From contig NZ_CP123897.1 in NCBI RefSeq assembly GCF_029910655.1, positions 5,321,547 through 5,385,546 of the forward strand: a stretch of 64,000 bases of DNA, written 5' to 3'. The notes beneath the pieces were generated by a model that saw only the letters and a list, made by a program, of their open reading frames with translations, ran no database searches and was not told the DNA's origin. Numbering within the stretch: the stretch's first letter is position 1; the number at the start of each line of letters is the position of its first letter. Below, piece after piece: positions 46,997 through 57,400 of this stretch. The DNA comes from Methylomonas sp. UP202. Lineage in GTDB: Bacteria > Pseudomonadota > Gammaproteobacteria > Methylococcales > Methylomonadaceae. Position numbers and translations under genes: made by a program.

Positions 46997-47458
46997 ATGA
47001 ATTACGCAAAGTTACTGGCCGTTGCTATGAATGAAGCCAGAATCGGATTCGAGGAAGGCGGCGTGCCGGTCGGCGCCGCGTTGTTTGCCGCCGACGGCCG
47101 CCTGCTCGGCAGCGGCCGCAATCGGCGAGTGCAGGACGGCGATCCGTCGATACACGGCGAAACCGACGCTTTTCGCAAGGCCGGCCGCCATACCGATTAC
47201 CGCGACAAAATCCTGGTTACGACCCTGGCGCCGTGTTGGTATTGTTCGGGCCTAATCCGCCAATTCAACATCGGCACCGTCGTGATCGGCGAATCGGCCA
47301 ACTTCGCCGGTCACCCGGATTGGCTGCGCGAGGCCGGCGTCAAACTCGTCGAACTAAACGACCCTGAATGCATTGCGCTGATGCGCCGCTTTATCGAGCA
47401 GTCGCCAGCCATCTGGTACGAAGACATCGGCGTGCCGCCCGCCCCTTCAATGCCCTGA
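46997..47458 (+). CDS. Cytosine deaminase, yeast FCY1 type (CDA superfamily)
   Basis: 153 residues. The zinc site is SIHGETDAF (His and catalytic Glu) with LVTTLAPCWYCSGLI (two Cys). The remainder resembles yeast cytosine deaminase more than tRNA deaminase TadA: VVIGESANFAGHPDWLREAGVKLVELND, and the end FIEQSPAIWYEDIGV. It would turn cytosine into uracil for salvage. GGAG lies eight bases before ATG 46997. It overlaps the 3' end of the convergent SulP gene by 12 bases. Confidence 0.86.
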   Translation: MNYAKLLAVAMNEARIGFEEGGVPVGAALFAADGRLLGSGRNRRVQDGDPSIHGETDAFRKAGRHTDYRDKILVTTLAPCWYCSGLIRQFNIGTVVIGESANFAGHPDWLREAGVKLVELNDPECIALMRRFIEQSPAIWYEDIGVPPAPSMP

Positions 47459-49006
47459 GCCGGGTGCGACATTGTCCACGTTAAACCCCTGCAACTCTAC
47501 CATGACGTTGCGATCCGGCGCGGCCTGTAGGAAATCGGCAATCGCCTCTTGAATATCTTGATCGATGAACAAGGCCTTGGTACCGTCGATCAGTAAATCG
47601 CTGTCGTCCGGTATGCTGCTTAAGTGCCGACGCAACAGCGCTTTATTCAAAAACGAGACGTCCTTGTGCATCCGCAACAAATAGTTCTGGCCGTGTTGTG
47701 TCAACGTAATCGCTTCGTGGAAATTGGCGCGCAACACGAAGAATATACCGGCCGCCATGCCGATCGCGATGCCTTGCAGCAAATCGGTCAACAAGATCGC
47801 CGCGACAGTGATGACGAAGGGTAAAAACTGATTCCAGCCCTTCCGATAGAATTCGATGAACAAATGCGGCTTCGCCAACTTAAAGCCGGTTTGCAGTAAG
47901 ATCGCCGCCAAGCAAGCCAGCGGAATTTTGTTCAAATACTCGGCGAAAAACAACACGCTGACCAACAACAACACGCCGTGCAAAAAGCAGGATATCCGGG
48001 TTTGGCCGCCGGCGTTGATGTTGGCGGAACTGCGCACGATGACCGCGGTAAGCGGCAAGCCGCCGACCAGCCCGCTCAGCAAGTTGCCTAAGCCTTGTGC
48101 CTTCAACTCCCGGTTGGTCGGCGCAACGCGTTTATGCGGGTCCAGCTTGTCGACCGCCTCGAGGCTCAGCAAGGTTTCCAGGCTGGCGATGATCGCCAAT
48201 GTGACCGCCACGCTGTAAACCTTGGGGTTGCTGACGGAACTCCAATCCGGAAAACGTAATTGGCCGATGAAATTTGACAAACTACCGAGATCCGGCAACG
48301 CGACCAAGTGGCGCTCGCTGATCGCCCAAGCCGGCGCATTCTCGACCGCCCACAGATTGAACAACACGCCCCAGACCACGGCCAACAACGGCCCCGGCAC
48401 CAAGCGCAGCCAGTTTATCCGCCTGATTGCCGGCGCATCCCAAATCACCAGGATGATCAAGGCCACCCCGCTGACCAGCGTGGCACCCAACGAAATGCCT
48501 TCCAAGGCTTCCAACAGTTCGAAGAAACTGGATTCGGCGGTTTCCTGCATGTAACTCTCGTCGCCGTCGAAGCTGGCGTCGTAGCCGGTGGCATGCGGCG
48601 TTTGCTTGATAATCAGGATCAGGCCGATCGCCGCCAGCATGCCTTTAATCACGGCCGCCGGGAAAAACGCGCCGATCAAACCGGCTTGCAGAAAACCCAG
48701 CAGCATCTGCAAGCCTCCCGCCAGCACCAGGCTGAACAAGAAGCCGTTGAAGCTCCCCAGCGCTTCGATCGCGTTGAACACGATCACGGTCAGGCCGGCG
48801 GCCGGGCCGGAGACGCTGAGTTGCGACCCGCTGGCCCAGGCGACGACCAACCCGCCGATGACGCCGGCAATCACGCCGGAAAACAGCGGCGCGCCGGACG
48901 CCAGCGCGATCCCCAGACATAGCGGCAGGGCCACCAGAAACACCACGATACTGGCCGGTACGTCCTGGCCGAGATTTTTAAGATAGTAATCCATTTGCGA
49001 TTTCAT
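47447..49006 (-). CDS. SulP-family anion transporter, likely bicarbonate
   Basis: 519 residues: about ten to twelve TM segments with the SulP core (VALPLCLGIALASGAPLFSGVIAGVIGG, SVSGPAAGLTVIVF, LPLTAVIVRSSANINAGGQTR) and a C-terminal STAS domain (DLLIDGTKALFIDQDIQEAI). The family carries sulfate, bicarbonate and other anions. It lies 31 bases after a carbonic anhydrase and downstream of the Dab operon, which makes bicarbonate the favoured substrate. Confidence 0.92.
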   Translation of the reverse strand: MKSQMDYYLKNLGQDVPASIVVFLVALPLCLGIALASGAPLFSGVIAGVIGGLVVAWASGSQLSVSGPAAGLTVIVFNAIEALGSFNGFLFSLVLAGGLQMLLGFLQAGLIGAFFPAAVIKGMLAAIGLILIIKQTPHATGYDASFDGDESYMQETAESSFFELLEALEGISLGATLVSGVALIILVIWDAPAIRRINWLRLVPGPLLAVVWGVLFNLWAVENAPAWAISERHLVALPDLGSLSNFIGQLRFPDWSSVSNPKVYSVAVTLAIIASLETLLSLEAVDKLDPHKRVAPTNRELKAQGLGNLLSGLVGGLPLTAVIVRSSANINAGGQTRISCFLHGVLLLVSVLFFAEYLNKIPLACLAAILLQTGFKLAKPHLFIEFYRKGWNQFLPFVITVAAILLTDLLQGIAIGMAAGIFFVLRANFHEAITLTQHGQNYLLRMHKDVSFLNKALLRRHLSSIPDDSDLLIDGTKALFIDQDIQEAIADFLQAAPDRNVMVELQGFNVDNVAPGSGH

Positions 49007-49037
49007 GCGCGTCTCTCTCGTTATGGGCGGTGGTGAC

Positions 49038-49670
49038 TCAATCGGCGTAACGGTAAATCGGATTGATTTGGGTGTTGTGGTCGAGCTTGATCAATTCGCT
49101 GATCAAACCGTCGTGCAAACCGTAGACCCAGCCGTGCAGCGACGGCTTATGGCCGTGTTTCCAGGCCGACTGAATAATCGAGGTATGGGCGAGCCGGTAA
49201 ACCTGCTCGACGATGTTCAATTCGATCAAGCGATCCAGTTTTTTGTCCGGCGCGGTGAAATCCAGTTCCTCCTGGTGCAGCCGGTAGACGTCCTTGATGT
49301 GCATCAGCCATTTGTTGGCGATGACCAATCCGGCGCTTTGCGGTTGCAGGGCCGCCTTGACGCCGCCGCAACCGTAATGGCCGCAGACGATGATGTGCTT
49401 GACCTTCAGCACGTCCACCGCGTATTGCAGCACGCTCAGGCAATTGAAGTCGGTGGTGATGACCTGGTTGGCGATATTGCGATGGACGAAGATTTCGCCG
49501 GGCTGGGCGTTGACGATGGTATCGGCCGGTACCCGGCTGTCGGCGCAGCCTATCCACAAAAATTCGGGTTTTTGCTCCTTGGCCAGATTCTTGAAAAACT
49601 CCGGGTTCTTCGAAGAAACCTCCTGCGACCAGGCCTTGTTTTCCAACAATAACTTCGCGGGTGTATGCAT
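49038..49670 (-). CDS. can: Beta-class carbonic anhydrase
   Basis: 210 residues, interconverting CO2 and bicarbonate. Zinc ligands and catalytic Asp: LWIGCADSRVPAD (Cys, Asp, Arg) and IIVCGHYGCGGVKAAL (His, Cys). AGGAAG lies seven bases before ATG 49670; the frame is open upstream to 49745 without a site. It follows the last Dab-operon gene after 175 bases and precedes SulP, a common carbon-supply pair. Confidence 0.95.
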   Translation of the reverse strand: MHTPAKLLLENKAWSQEVSSKNPEFFKNLAKEQKPEFLWIGCADSRVPADTIVNAQPGEIFVHRNIANQVITTDFNCLSVLQYAVDVLKVKHIIVCGHYGCGGVKAALQPQSAGLVIANKWLMHIKDVYRLHQEELDFTAPDKKLDRLIELNIVEQVYRLAHTSIIQSAWKHGHKPSLHGWVYGLHDGLISELIKLDHNTQINPIYRYAD

Positions 49671-49845
49671 AAAACGCTTCCTTATCAGTGTCGGGTGGGA
49701 GATAGATGTTCGACCGGCGGTTTTGTTCAGTCGGTCACCCGACACGGCGGAAAACCCTCGGCAATTAATATCGAATCAAAACTATATTCCAAGCTCTTCG
49801 CTTAATCAACCCGTAACCCGTTTTTTGTTCAAACGCGAAATCGGC

Positions 49846-51381
49846 TTAAATCGACCGGTCCGCCGCCGGCGCCTGAAAACCCGTGACGGGCGCGAGCATT
49901 AGCGCCGGCGGATTCACCCGCGACAGCCATGCCGTCAGCGTGGCCTCCTGGCGGGACAACAGCCATTGCGGCGACAAACCGAGCGCCAGCACCAACAAGG
50001 CCGGGACGATCAACGCCGCCAACTCCCTGCCGCGTAAATCTCGCAATCCGGCCAATTCCGGCGCTTTTAGCGGCCCGAAAAAGCCCTTACGGATGAAGTC
50101 CAGGGTATAGGCCGCGCCGAGCACGGCCCCCAGTAAAGCCACCAACGCCAGTACCGGATAGGCTTGCAGAATCCCGAAAATCATCAACAATTCGGCCGGA
50201 AAGCCGTTGCCGCCCGGCACGCCGATAGACGACAGCGCGAACAGGAAGAACAGCGCGGTCAAACGCGGCAACGGCTTGGCGAGGCCGCCCAACTGCAAAG
50301 CGTCGTTACTACCCAGGCGTTGTTGCAACATGCCGGCGATCAGCATCAAACTGGCGGCGACGCTGGCGAAATTCAACAACTGCATCAGCGCGCCTTGCAA
50401 ACCCGACAAGTTAAAACTGGCGATACCGAGGATCACCATGCCGACATGGCTGACCCCGGCATAGGCCAGCAAGCGGCGCAGATTGGTCTGCCGTAGCGCG
50501 ACCAGCGCGCCGTAGATCAGCGTCACCGCGCCGCCTATCGCCAACGGCCAGCGGTATTCGGACGCGGCGGCCGGCGCCAACGGAATCGCGAAACGCACGA
50601 TGCCGTAAACTCCCAGCTTCAAACCCAGCAGCAAAGCGGCGATTTGCGGCGGCGCGTCCATCGCCACGGTCGGCAACCAGGTATGAAACGGCAGCAGCGG
50701 CGCCTTGACCGCGAAACCCAGCAACAGCAATCCGAACACCACCGTCTGCGCCGAAGCCGGTAGCGGCGACCGGAGCAATTCCGGCAAGCCGAACACCGGC
50801 AACGCGCCTGGCTCGCCGGCGGTCGCCAACAATATGAACGCAAACAGCAGCGGCACGCCGCCGAACAACATATACAAGGTGTATTTCATCGCCGCGTAAC
50901 GCCGATGCGGACCGACACCCCACAAGCCGATCAAAAAAAACAACGGCGGCAGGGTCAGTTCCCAAAACAAAAAGAACAACACGGTATCCAGCGCGGTAAA
51001 CACGCCTATCGTCACGCTTTCCAAGGCCAGCAGCAGCGCCAGATAAAACCGGTTCAGACGCTGCACCGCATTCCAGCCGGTCAGCAGGGCCGCCAAGGTC
51101 ACCAGCGCGATCATCGGCAGAAAACCGATCGAAATACCGTCCACGCCCAGTAAAAATCGAGCGTTCAAGCCGGGTATCCAGGGATGGTCTTCGACCAGTT
51201 GGAAATCGCCGTCCTCCGGCCGAAATGCCGCGAATGCCAACAAACAAAACAGCAATTCCAAACCTGCCACCGCCAAGGCCCAGCGCCGCGCCGATGTCCG
51301 CCCGATCGGCGCCGCCAACGGCAGCGTCCCCAACAGCGGCCAGAACAGACAAAGCGATAACAGCGGAAATCCGTTACTCAT
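49846..51381 (-). CDS. NuoM-like proton-conducting subunit (third M-type of the Dab operon)
   Basis: 511 residues, about 14 TM segments, a Proton_antipo_M domain. FFLFWELTLPPLFFLIG has the conserved Glu, LLGFAVKAPLLPFHTWLP and LLLGLKLGVYGIVRFA the conserved lysines, so the proton channel looks intact. It overlaps the preceding subunit by eight bases (ATGAGTAA). No Complex I peripheral arm genes are present, so it belongs to the DabA unit and not to NADH dehydrogenase. Confidence 0.9.
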   Translation of the reverse strand: MSNGFPLLSLCLFWPLLGTLPLAAPIGRTSARRWALAVAGLELLFCLLAFAAFRPEDGDFQLVEDHPWIPGLNARFLLGVDGISIGFLPMIALVTLAALLTGWNAVQRLNRFYLALLLALESVTIGVFTALDTVLFFLFWELTLPPLFFLIGLWGVGPHRRYAAMKYTLYMLFGGVPLLFAFILLATAGEPGALPVFGLPELLRSPLPASAQTVVFGLLLLGFAVKAPLLPFHTWLPTVAMDAPPQIAALLLGLKLGVYGIVRFAIPLAPAAASEYRWPLAIGGAVTLIYGALVALRQTNLRRLLAYAGVSHVGMVILGIASFNLSGLQGALMQLLNFASVAASLMLIAGMLQQRLGSNDALQLGGLAKPLPRLTALFFLFALSSIGVPGGNGFPAELLMIFGILQAYPVLALVALLGAVLGAAYTLDFIRKGFFGPLKAPELAGLRDLRGRELAALIVPALLVLALGLSPQWLLSRQEATLTAWLSRVNPPALMLAPVTGFQAPAADRSI

Positions 51382-52915
51382 GATGCGGCGTATTTCTGTG
51401 GTGGCTATGGTGCGCGGGGTAGTGTTCGCCGATTTCGCTGGCTTCCTGATCGATGAATTTCAACCACGGCGTCGTGTAAAAGCCGGTGCCGATCAACAAG
51501 CCGCAAATCACGACGGCAATGATGCGTTCCTTGATGACCGGATGATGTATGCTGCCGTAGGGCTGCACCCAACGCTGCGGGTGGGCGATGAACAGGCGTT
51601 GAAACGCCCACAGCAAAAATGCCGCGGCCAGCACGTTGCCGAGCAATATCGCGATCGCGATCAGCCAGCCATGCTCTTCTATCGTGCCTTCGATCAACAA
51701 ATGCGCGGCGTCGAAGCCGGGCGTGCCGGGCATCACCATCGTACTCAACGCCGAGATCATGAACAGTAGCGCCAGCGTGGTGTTGGTCTCGAACAATCCG
51801 CCCAGGCGGGGTAGAAACGAAGTCCGGGTCCGTTCGTAAATCAGGCCGATACTGAACAGCATGCCGGCGGTCGCCAGACCGTAGGCAACCGACAACAGAA
51901 TGCTGCCTTCCAACGCGAAATCGTTGAACGAAAACACCCCGATCGCCAGCATGCCGGTATGGCTGATCACCGCGAAGGCCACCAGCCGGCGCATGTTGAT
52001 CTGCATCAGCGCCAGCAACGCGCCGTAAAATATTCCGATCAAGCCCAAGGTCAGCACGAAATGCGCCCATTGCTCGGCGGCGCCGGGTACCAGCGGCAGG
52101 ATGAAGCGAATCAGCGCATAGATGCCCAACTTGATGCCGTGCAGAAAGATCGCGGCGCTGGCGGCGGTACCGTGCTCGGCCAGCGGCGGCAGCCAGGCGT
52201 GAAACGGAAACAGCGGCATCCGCACCGCGAAACCGAACAGCAGCAGGATGAAAATCAAGGTCTCGTTGGGAATCGCCAAATCGTGGTGCTTAAGCGCCAA
52301 CCAATCGAAACTGAGCGGCATGCCGTTCTGGGCTAGACCGCCGCTGAGCAGTACGAAACCGATCAGACTCATCGCCAATCCGGACAACCAGTATTGCAAC
52401 ACCGCTTTGACGACCCGGTTGCGTTGGCGGCCCGTGCCGGCAAACACGGTCAGCAGCACCACCGGCACCAGTTCCAGCAAGCACCAAAACCAAAACTGCA
52501 AGGTATTCAACGCGCTGAACGCGCCGATCAGAATGCCCTGATACGCGAGTAGGCAGGCGACGAACAAACGGTCGTCGCGGTGGCGGGTAATCAAGGTGTA
52601 GACCAAGGCCAACAAGCCCAGGATGGCCGCCAGCGGGATGAACAGCACGTTGGTGCCGTCCACGCCGGTGCGGTAATGCAGACCCAGCCATTCGACGCTC
52701 TCGGCCAAGTGAATGCCGGGGGCTTCGGCATCGAACACCCACAGCATGTAAACGCTCAAGGCCACGTTCAGCAACGCGCCAGCGAAGGCCAGGCGTAGCG
52801 CGTGCGGCGGCCGCGCCGCCATCACCGCCAACGCGGTCAGCAACGGCAACAAGGTCAGAACGCTCAAGACCGGCAACGCGGCGGCGGCTTGCCAATAAAC
52901 GATATCGGTTGTCAT
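51374..52915 (-). CDS. NuoM-like proton-conducting subunit (second M-type) with Lys-to-Arg change
   Basis: 513 residues from ATG 52915, whose ATGA overlaps the stop of the NuoL-like gene. About 14 TM segments. The channel Glu is present in CLLELVPVVLLTVFAG, and the Lys of GIKLGIYALIRF, but the Lys usually before the MP(L/I)FPxHxWLP stretch is Arg (FAVRMPLFPFHAWLP). A His-rich cytoplasmic-type tail (HHSHHRNTPHHE) ends the protein. The frame is open far upstream (to 53896), but that part lies over the previous gene. Confidence 0.9.
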   Translation of the reverse strand: MTTDIVYWQAAAALPVLSVLTLLPLLTALAVMAARPPHALRLAFAGALLNVALSVYMLWVFDAEAPGIHLAESVEWLGLHYRTGVDGTNVLFIPLAAILGLLALVYTLITRHRDDRLFVACLLAYQGILIGAFSALNTLQFWFWCLLELVPVVLLTVFAGTGRQRNRVVKAVLQYWLSGLAMSLIGFVLLSGGLAQNGMPLSFDWLALKHHDLAIPNETLIFILLLFGFAVRMPLFPFHAWLPPLAEHGTAASAAIFLHGIKLGIYALIRFILPLVPGAAEQWAHFVLTLGLIGIFYGALLALMQINMRRLVAFAVISHTGMLAIGVFSFNDFALEGSILLSVAYGLATAGMLFSIGLIYERTRTSFLPRLGGLFETNTTLALLFMISALSTMVMPGTPGFDAAHLLIEGTIEEHGWLIAIAILLGNVLAAAFLLWAFQRLFIAHPQRWVQPYGSIHHPVIKERIIAVVICGLLIGTGFYTTPWLKFIDQEASEIGEHYPAHHSHHRNTPHHE

Positions 52916-54483
52916 CGGTATCCCAGAGCCACCATCAGCGTAATCAGAACGAACAGCGCCAAATAGCGCGGACTCAGCAGCAATTTCTCGAAGCGATTGG
53001 CGGCACGCCCCAAACGCCGGCCGAACCGAATACTGTCCCCGCCGATGCCGCGCAAAATGAAGCGATATTCGAACCAGCCCAACAGTGCCGCGCTCCATTG
53101 CGCCAGTTTGCCGGCCAGACCGCTGCCGTAAGCGAAACTGTCGCGGTCGCTGTCCAAATTCGCGCCGAGCTTGCGCTCCTCCCATTGCGCCAGCGACGAA
53201 ATCGCCCGCATCGCCGGCGCCGGCGCGCCCAGGGCCGGATCGATGACGTGCTCGTCCAGATACCTTAAATCCTCGGACAAGCGCCGCACCGGCTTGACGA
53301 ATAGCCGTTCCAGCGCCGGTTCCAACCAGCCGCGCTGCAGCGACACCAAAAACGCCCAGCGCCGCCGCGCCAGCCAGGCCGGCACCGGCACGGTCGGCCG
53401 GCAAGCTGTGGCTTGCAGAATCGACGGCGCCGACAACAGCAAATAGCAGCGCACCACCGCATGGGCCAGCAAATGCCAGGACGCCAGCGTCCACCAACCC
53501 AGCCCGCATTCGACGAACATCAAACCCAGCTGCACCGCCGCCGCGAAAATCTGCGAACTCTTGATGTCGGTCTGACTCAGCCCAACCCAATAGCCATACA
53601 GCGCGGTCAAGGCCCCAACTTCGATCAACAAGGCCATCGCTTGCGAGGCCTGCTCGAACAAAGGCTGCAATTGAATCAGCAAAAACACCCCGGCGTGAGT
53701 CATCACCCCGCCGTAAAAAATCGCACTGGACGGCGTCGGCCCTTCCATCGCTCGCCCCAGCCAGAACGTAAACGGAAATTGCGCCGACTTGACGCTGGCC
53801 GCCAGCGCGAAACAAGTCGCCAACAGCAACGCGTCGCCCTTTTCCAAATCCGCCGCGCCGTCGTTGATCGTCCGCCAGTCGCAGCTTTCCAGCCAAACCA
53901 GACTCAAACCGATGGCCAGCACAAAACCGGCATCGCCGATCCGATTGGTAACGAATACCCGCAACGCATTAGAGGTCGCGATCGGCCTGTCGTAGGCATA
54001 GCCGATCAGCAAGTACGAACACAAGCCGGCCAGTTCCCAGCCGACGAAGGTCAGCAAGGCATTGCCGGCCAACACCAGCAACAACATCGCTGCCGCGAAC
54101 AAACTCAGCAGGAAAAAGAAGCGGTGGAAGCCGGCCTCGCGATGCATGTAATTGACCGAGAAACGCAGCGCCACCCACAGCAAAATACCGAACACCCCGG
54201 CCACGGCCAGACGGAACCGGTCGCCGACCAGCTCCAGACCGATACTGATCTTGCCCAGCCGCAGCCAGTCGCCGTAGGCCTGTGCGTCCAGCCCGGCCGG
54301 CCAAGCATTCCAGGCCAGCGCCAACACCAGCAGCGTCGCCGCGCCTATCCCCAGCAAAGCCAATCGGGCCGTGACTTTTTCGCCGGCATCGCCGCTCAGC
54401 GCGCCGCCGAACTGTAAAGCGCCGATCGCCAGCGCCGACAACAGCGGCAACAACGGTACCAAGGCCAACCAATACGCGCTCAT
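52912..54483 (-). CDS. dabB: NuoL/DabB-like proton-conducting subunit
   Basis: 523 residues from ATG 54483 (ATGA overlap with dabA). It has the NuoL-type N-terminal region and antiporter core: ALLTFVGWELAGLCSYLLIG with the channel Glu, LAASVKSAQFPFTFWLGRAMEGPTPSSAIFYGGVMTHAGVFLL with Lys and His. It is shorter than NuoL of Complex I and lacks the long lateral helix, as DabB does. DabB supplies proton-motive force to DabA for one-way CO2 hydration. The symbol is by position next to dabA and by length. Confidence 0.85.
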   Translation of the reverse strand: MSAYWLALVPLLPLLSALAIGALQFGGALSGDAGEKVTARLALLGIGAATLLVLALAWNAWPAGLDAQAYGDWLRLGKISIGLELVGDRFRLAVAGVFGILLWVALRFSVNYMHREAGFHRFFFLLSLFAAAMLLLVLAGNALLTFVGWELAGLCSYLLIGYAYDRPIATSNALRVFVTNRIGDAGFVLAIGLSLVWLESCDWRTINDGAADLEKGDALLLATCFALAASVKSAQFPFTFWLGRAMEGPTPSSAIFYGGVMTHAGVFLLIQLQPLFEQASQAMALLIEVGALTALYGYWVGLSQTDIKSSQIFAAAVQLGLMFVECGLGWWTLASWHLLAHAVVRCYLLLSAPSILQATACRPTVPVPAWLARRRWAFLVSLQRGWLEPALERLFVKPVRRLSEDLRYLDEHVIDPALGAPAPAMRAISSLAQWEERKLGANLDSDRDSFAYGSGLAGKLAQWSAALLGWFEYRFILRGIGGDSIRFGRRLGRAANRFEKLLLSPRYLALFVLITLMVALGYR

Positions 54484-57400
54484 CGCTCGACTCCCGCTTG
54501 CCGGATCAGCATCGGCGCCACCGGCTCGCTGGCGTCGCGGTAGCAATCCGGCGAATTTTCCCGGATCGGCAATTCGTCCGGCAACGGCTGCCACGGCACG
54601 AAGCCGTCGCCGCGCTCGAACACGAAAATCTCCCCGCTATCGGGGTCCTGGGCGCTCAGATGCACCCAGCCGCCACCGATCAATTCCCGCAGACCGTCCT
54701 GCCGTTGGTAGATCTCGGTCAGCACGCCGATCTTGGCCTCGACCACGAGTTGCAGCCGCATCGCCTCGTGAATTTCGATCATCTGCTTGGGCAAACCGGT
54801 GCGCAAATCGCTGCCGGCGCCTTCCATGACCGCGAAGAAACCGGTCGGATTGTGCGGCACCTTGGAACCGCAACCCAGCCGCTCGTTGTTGACCGTGGAA
54901 AAGTAGTATTCCAAATTAATGCCGGCGCCGACCGGGCCGACCGCCAGCAAAATACCTTCCAGAATTTGGCCGCTCGGGTCCTGGGTCGGGTCATAGGAAA
55001 TCAAGAACAAGCGCCGATCGAAAAACGCGCCCCGACTAGCCGCGCGCCGACCGACGTAGGCGGCCGCGTTGGTGGCGTGGCCCAATTCCGGCCGGGCTTG
55101 CGAAAAATCGGCGGCGCGGTTCAAAAAATGCCGCAGCGCTTGAGCCGGCCTGGGCCGGCGCGGCGCCGACGCCAGCCTTCGGCAGCGTTCGTGGGCCGAC
55201 ATGCGTTGGGCATGGCGTAATTGCTCGTTCAGATTAAGCCAATCCGATCGGCGCTCGGCCGGCAAACCGTCCAGATCGTACCAAGCGATGTCTTCGTCGC
55301 AGGTATTGTGCTCGGCGCCGATGAAATAGGTATCGGGCGGAATGACGATGCCGCGTTCCGCCAACAGCAGCCGCACCTCGGCACGATTAGCCATCGCCGC
55401 GAACAAGCGGGCGTTCGGCCCGCCGTGCCGGCCGCTGCACGCACCGCAGTCGTAAGCGGCCAGATGCGGATTGTTGCGGCTCATCGAGCCGTGGCCCATC
55501 AACACCACCCATTCGGCAAAGCCGTAGGTCAGGCCGGTATTGCGCAAAAAACCGGCGACGCGCTCGGCTTGCTCAAGGTCGGTAAACCCCAGTCTCGGCT
55601 GCTCCGGCGTGGCCGGGGTCGGCTCGGTCGCGGAAAAATTCAGTCGAGTCTTAAGATCCGGCGCGACGATTTTGGCTGCGACGCCCAGCAAATTTTGTTG
55701 AGTCCTAGGAAACAGGGTCTTGCCGACTAAGCCCGCCAGCGTCAACGGCGCCATCGCGTTGATTGCCGGATAAGCCAGCCAGGGATCGCGGCGCAAGCGG
55801 TGGTGGACAAAGTCGGCGAGCCGCCGCACGAAACGACCGCCGGCACGGTGCCGGCTCGCCGCAAGCGGTGTCGTGGCCGGGGCCGCTTGTTCCTCGACAT
55901 CGTGGGCTGGCACCACGACCACCGGACACAACGGCGTCTTGGCCGCATCGTCCAAGCCCCGGTAATTCATCGGCACCCCGAAAAATCCGGCCGCGCCCAA
56001 GGTCTCGACGTCCGGATTCAGTTCCTCCAGATGGCGGCGGAAGCCTTCCTCTCTATCGTCCATGCAAAACACGATTTGCGCGGCGGGACGGTGCTCGCGG
56101 CGCGCCCAGCGCCCGCGTCGCCGATTGGCGTGCAGTGCTTGCAACACCTGATCGCGGTAATGGCGTTCGTAGGCCCCCAACCAGACCCGGCGCCGGGCGC
56201 TGTCGTCGAACCCGTCGCTGGCGCTGAGCCAATGCAGCAACTGGGCCTTGCTCAACTGCGCGATCTCGGCGGCGTTCAACCCCAAGGCCCGGCAAATCCG
56301 CCACAAGCGCCAGCCGTGATCGTAAACCGCCAAGCCGCCGCCTACCGCAGCCAGCGGGCTGCGTTGCCAAGTCCGGATCCGCTCCGCCAGCCCTTGCCAA
56401 GCCGACTTATCGCGGCCGCCGTCGGCGATCTGCACCTGACAGGCTTGCACCAGATATTCCGGCAAGCCGCCGCCGAATAAGGCATCGCGCACGAAAAATT
56501 CGTAAACGTGCTTGCCGAAATAACCCGCCAATTTGTCGTAGCGGGCATCGCAGTGCCACAGGGTCCGACAAGGGGTTTGCAGAAAGGCCCGATCCAAAAT
56601 CAAGCGCAGGGCCAGGTAGTCGGCCAATTCCGGACGAGCCGCGCCATCCCGGTAACCGGGATGGGTCTGCCGCCAATTGATCAAGCCGGACCAACCCGGC
56701 AGTTCCAGCGCCAAGCGTTGCAGATAACCGGACCAGCGCTGTTCCGGTATCGCCAGGGCTTGCAGTTGCTGAACGACCGCATCGGCGGCATCGTCCGGCA
56801 GGGCCGCGACTATATCGTCCCAATCGTCGAGATCATGAAAAAAACCGCTAGGATCGAAAGCCAAATTGCGCCGCCAGGCCCGATATAAACCCAATCCCTC
56901 GCGGTCGGGCAACTGCCAGGCCGCCAAACCTTCGTCCAGCCAGGAGGCGCACAGTCCGATTAATATCGGGCGCACCTGATCCAGCACATCGACACCGGTC
57001 AACGCCGCCAGCAAACCGCGTAAGCTCAAGCCGTGACCGATCCGGGCAAAGCACTCGTCAACGACGCCAGCCGCCCGTTGCCGCAAATCGCCTTCGCCGC
57101 TCAGCCAATCTTCGGCCTGCTCGGCGCTCAAATCCAGCAAATCCTCGGCATGCAGTTGCGGTTCGCGCAATTCCAGAACCGCCAGCAGCGCCCGCCAAGC
57201 GGCAGCGGCTTCCGGCTCGGCCAATACGCCCAGTTCGCCGACCTGCCAGGACCATTGCGCCGGGGACACCGGGCTGATGTCTTCCAGTAGCGCCAAGCGG
57301 TACAACGCGCGGAGCGTGACCGGCCGGCCGCCGCTGCGAGCGATCACCGATTCGATGTCGTCGCCGAAATGGCGGGCGAGTTCGGCGTCCAATTCGGCGT

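Noticed and set aside
52916-53896. Long N-terminal extension of the second NuoM-like protein
   Set aside because: It is arginine/glycine/alanine-rich and overlaps the NuoL-like gene. The ATGA overlap at 52912-52915 gives the natural start.
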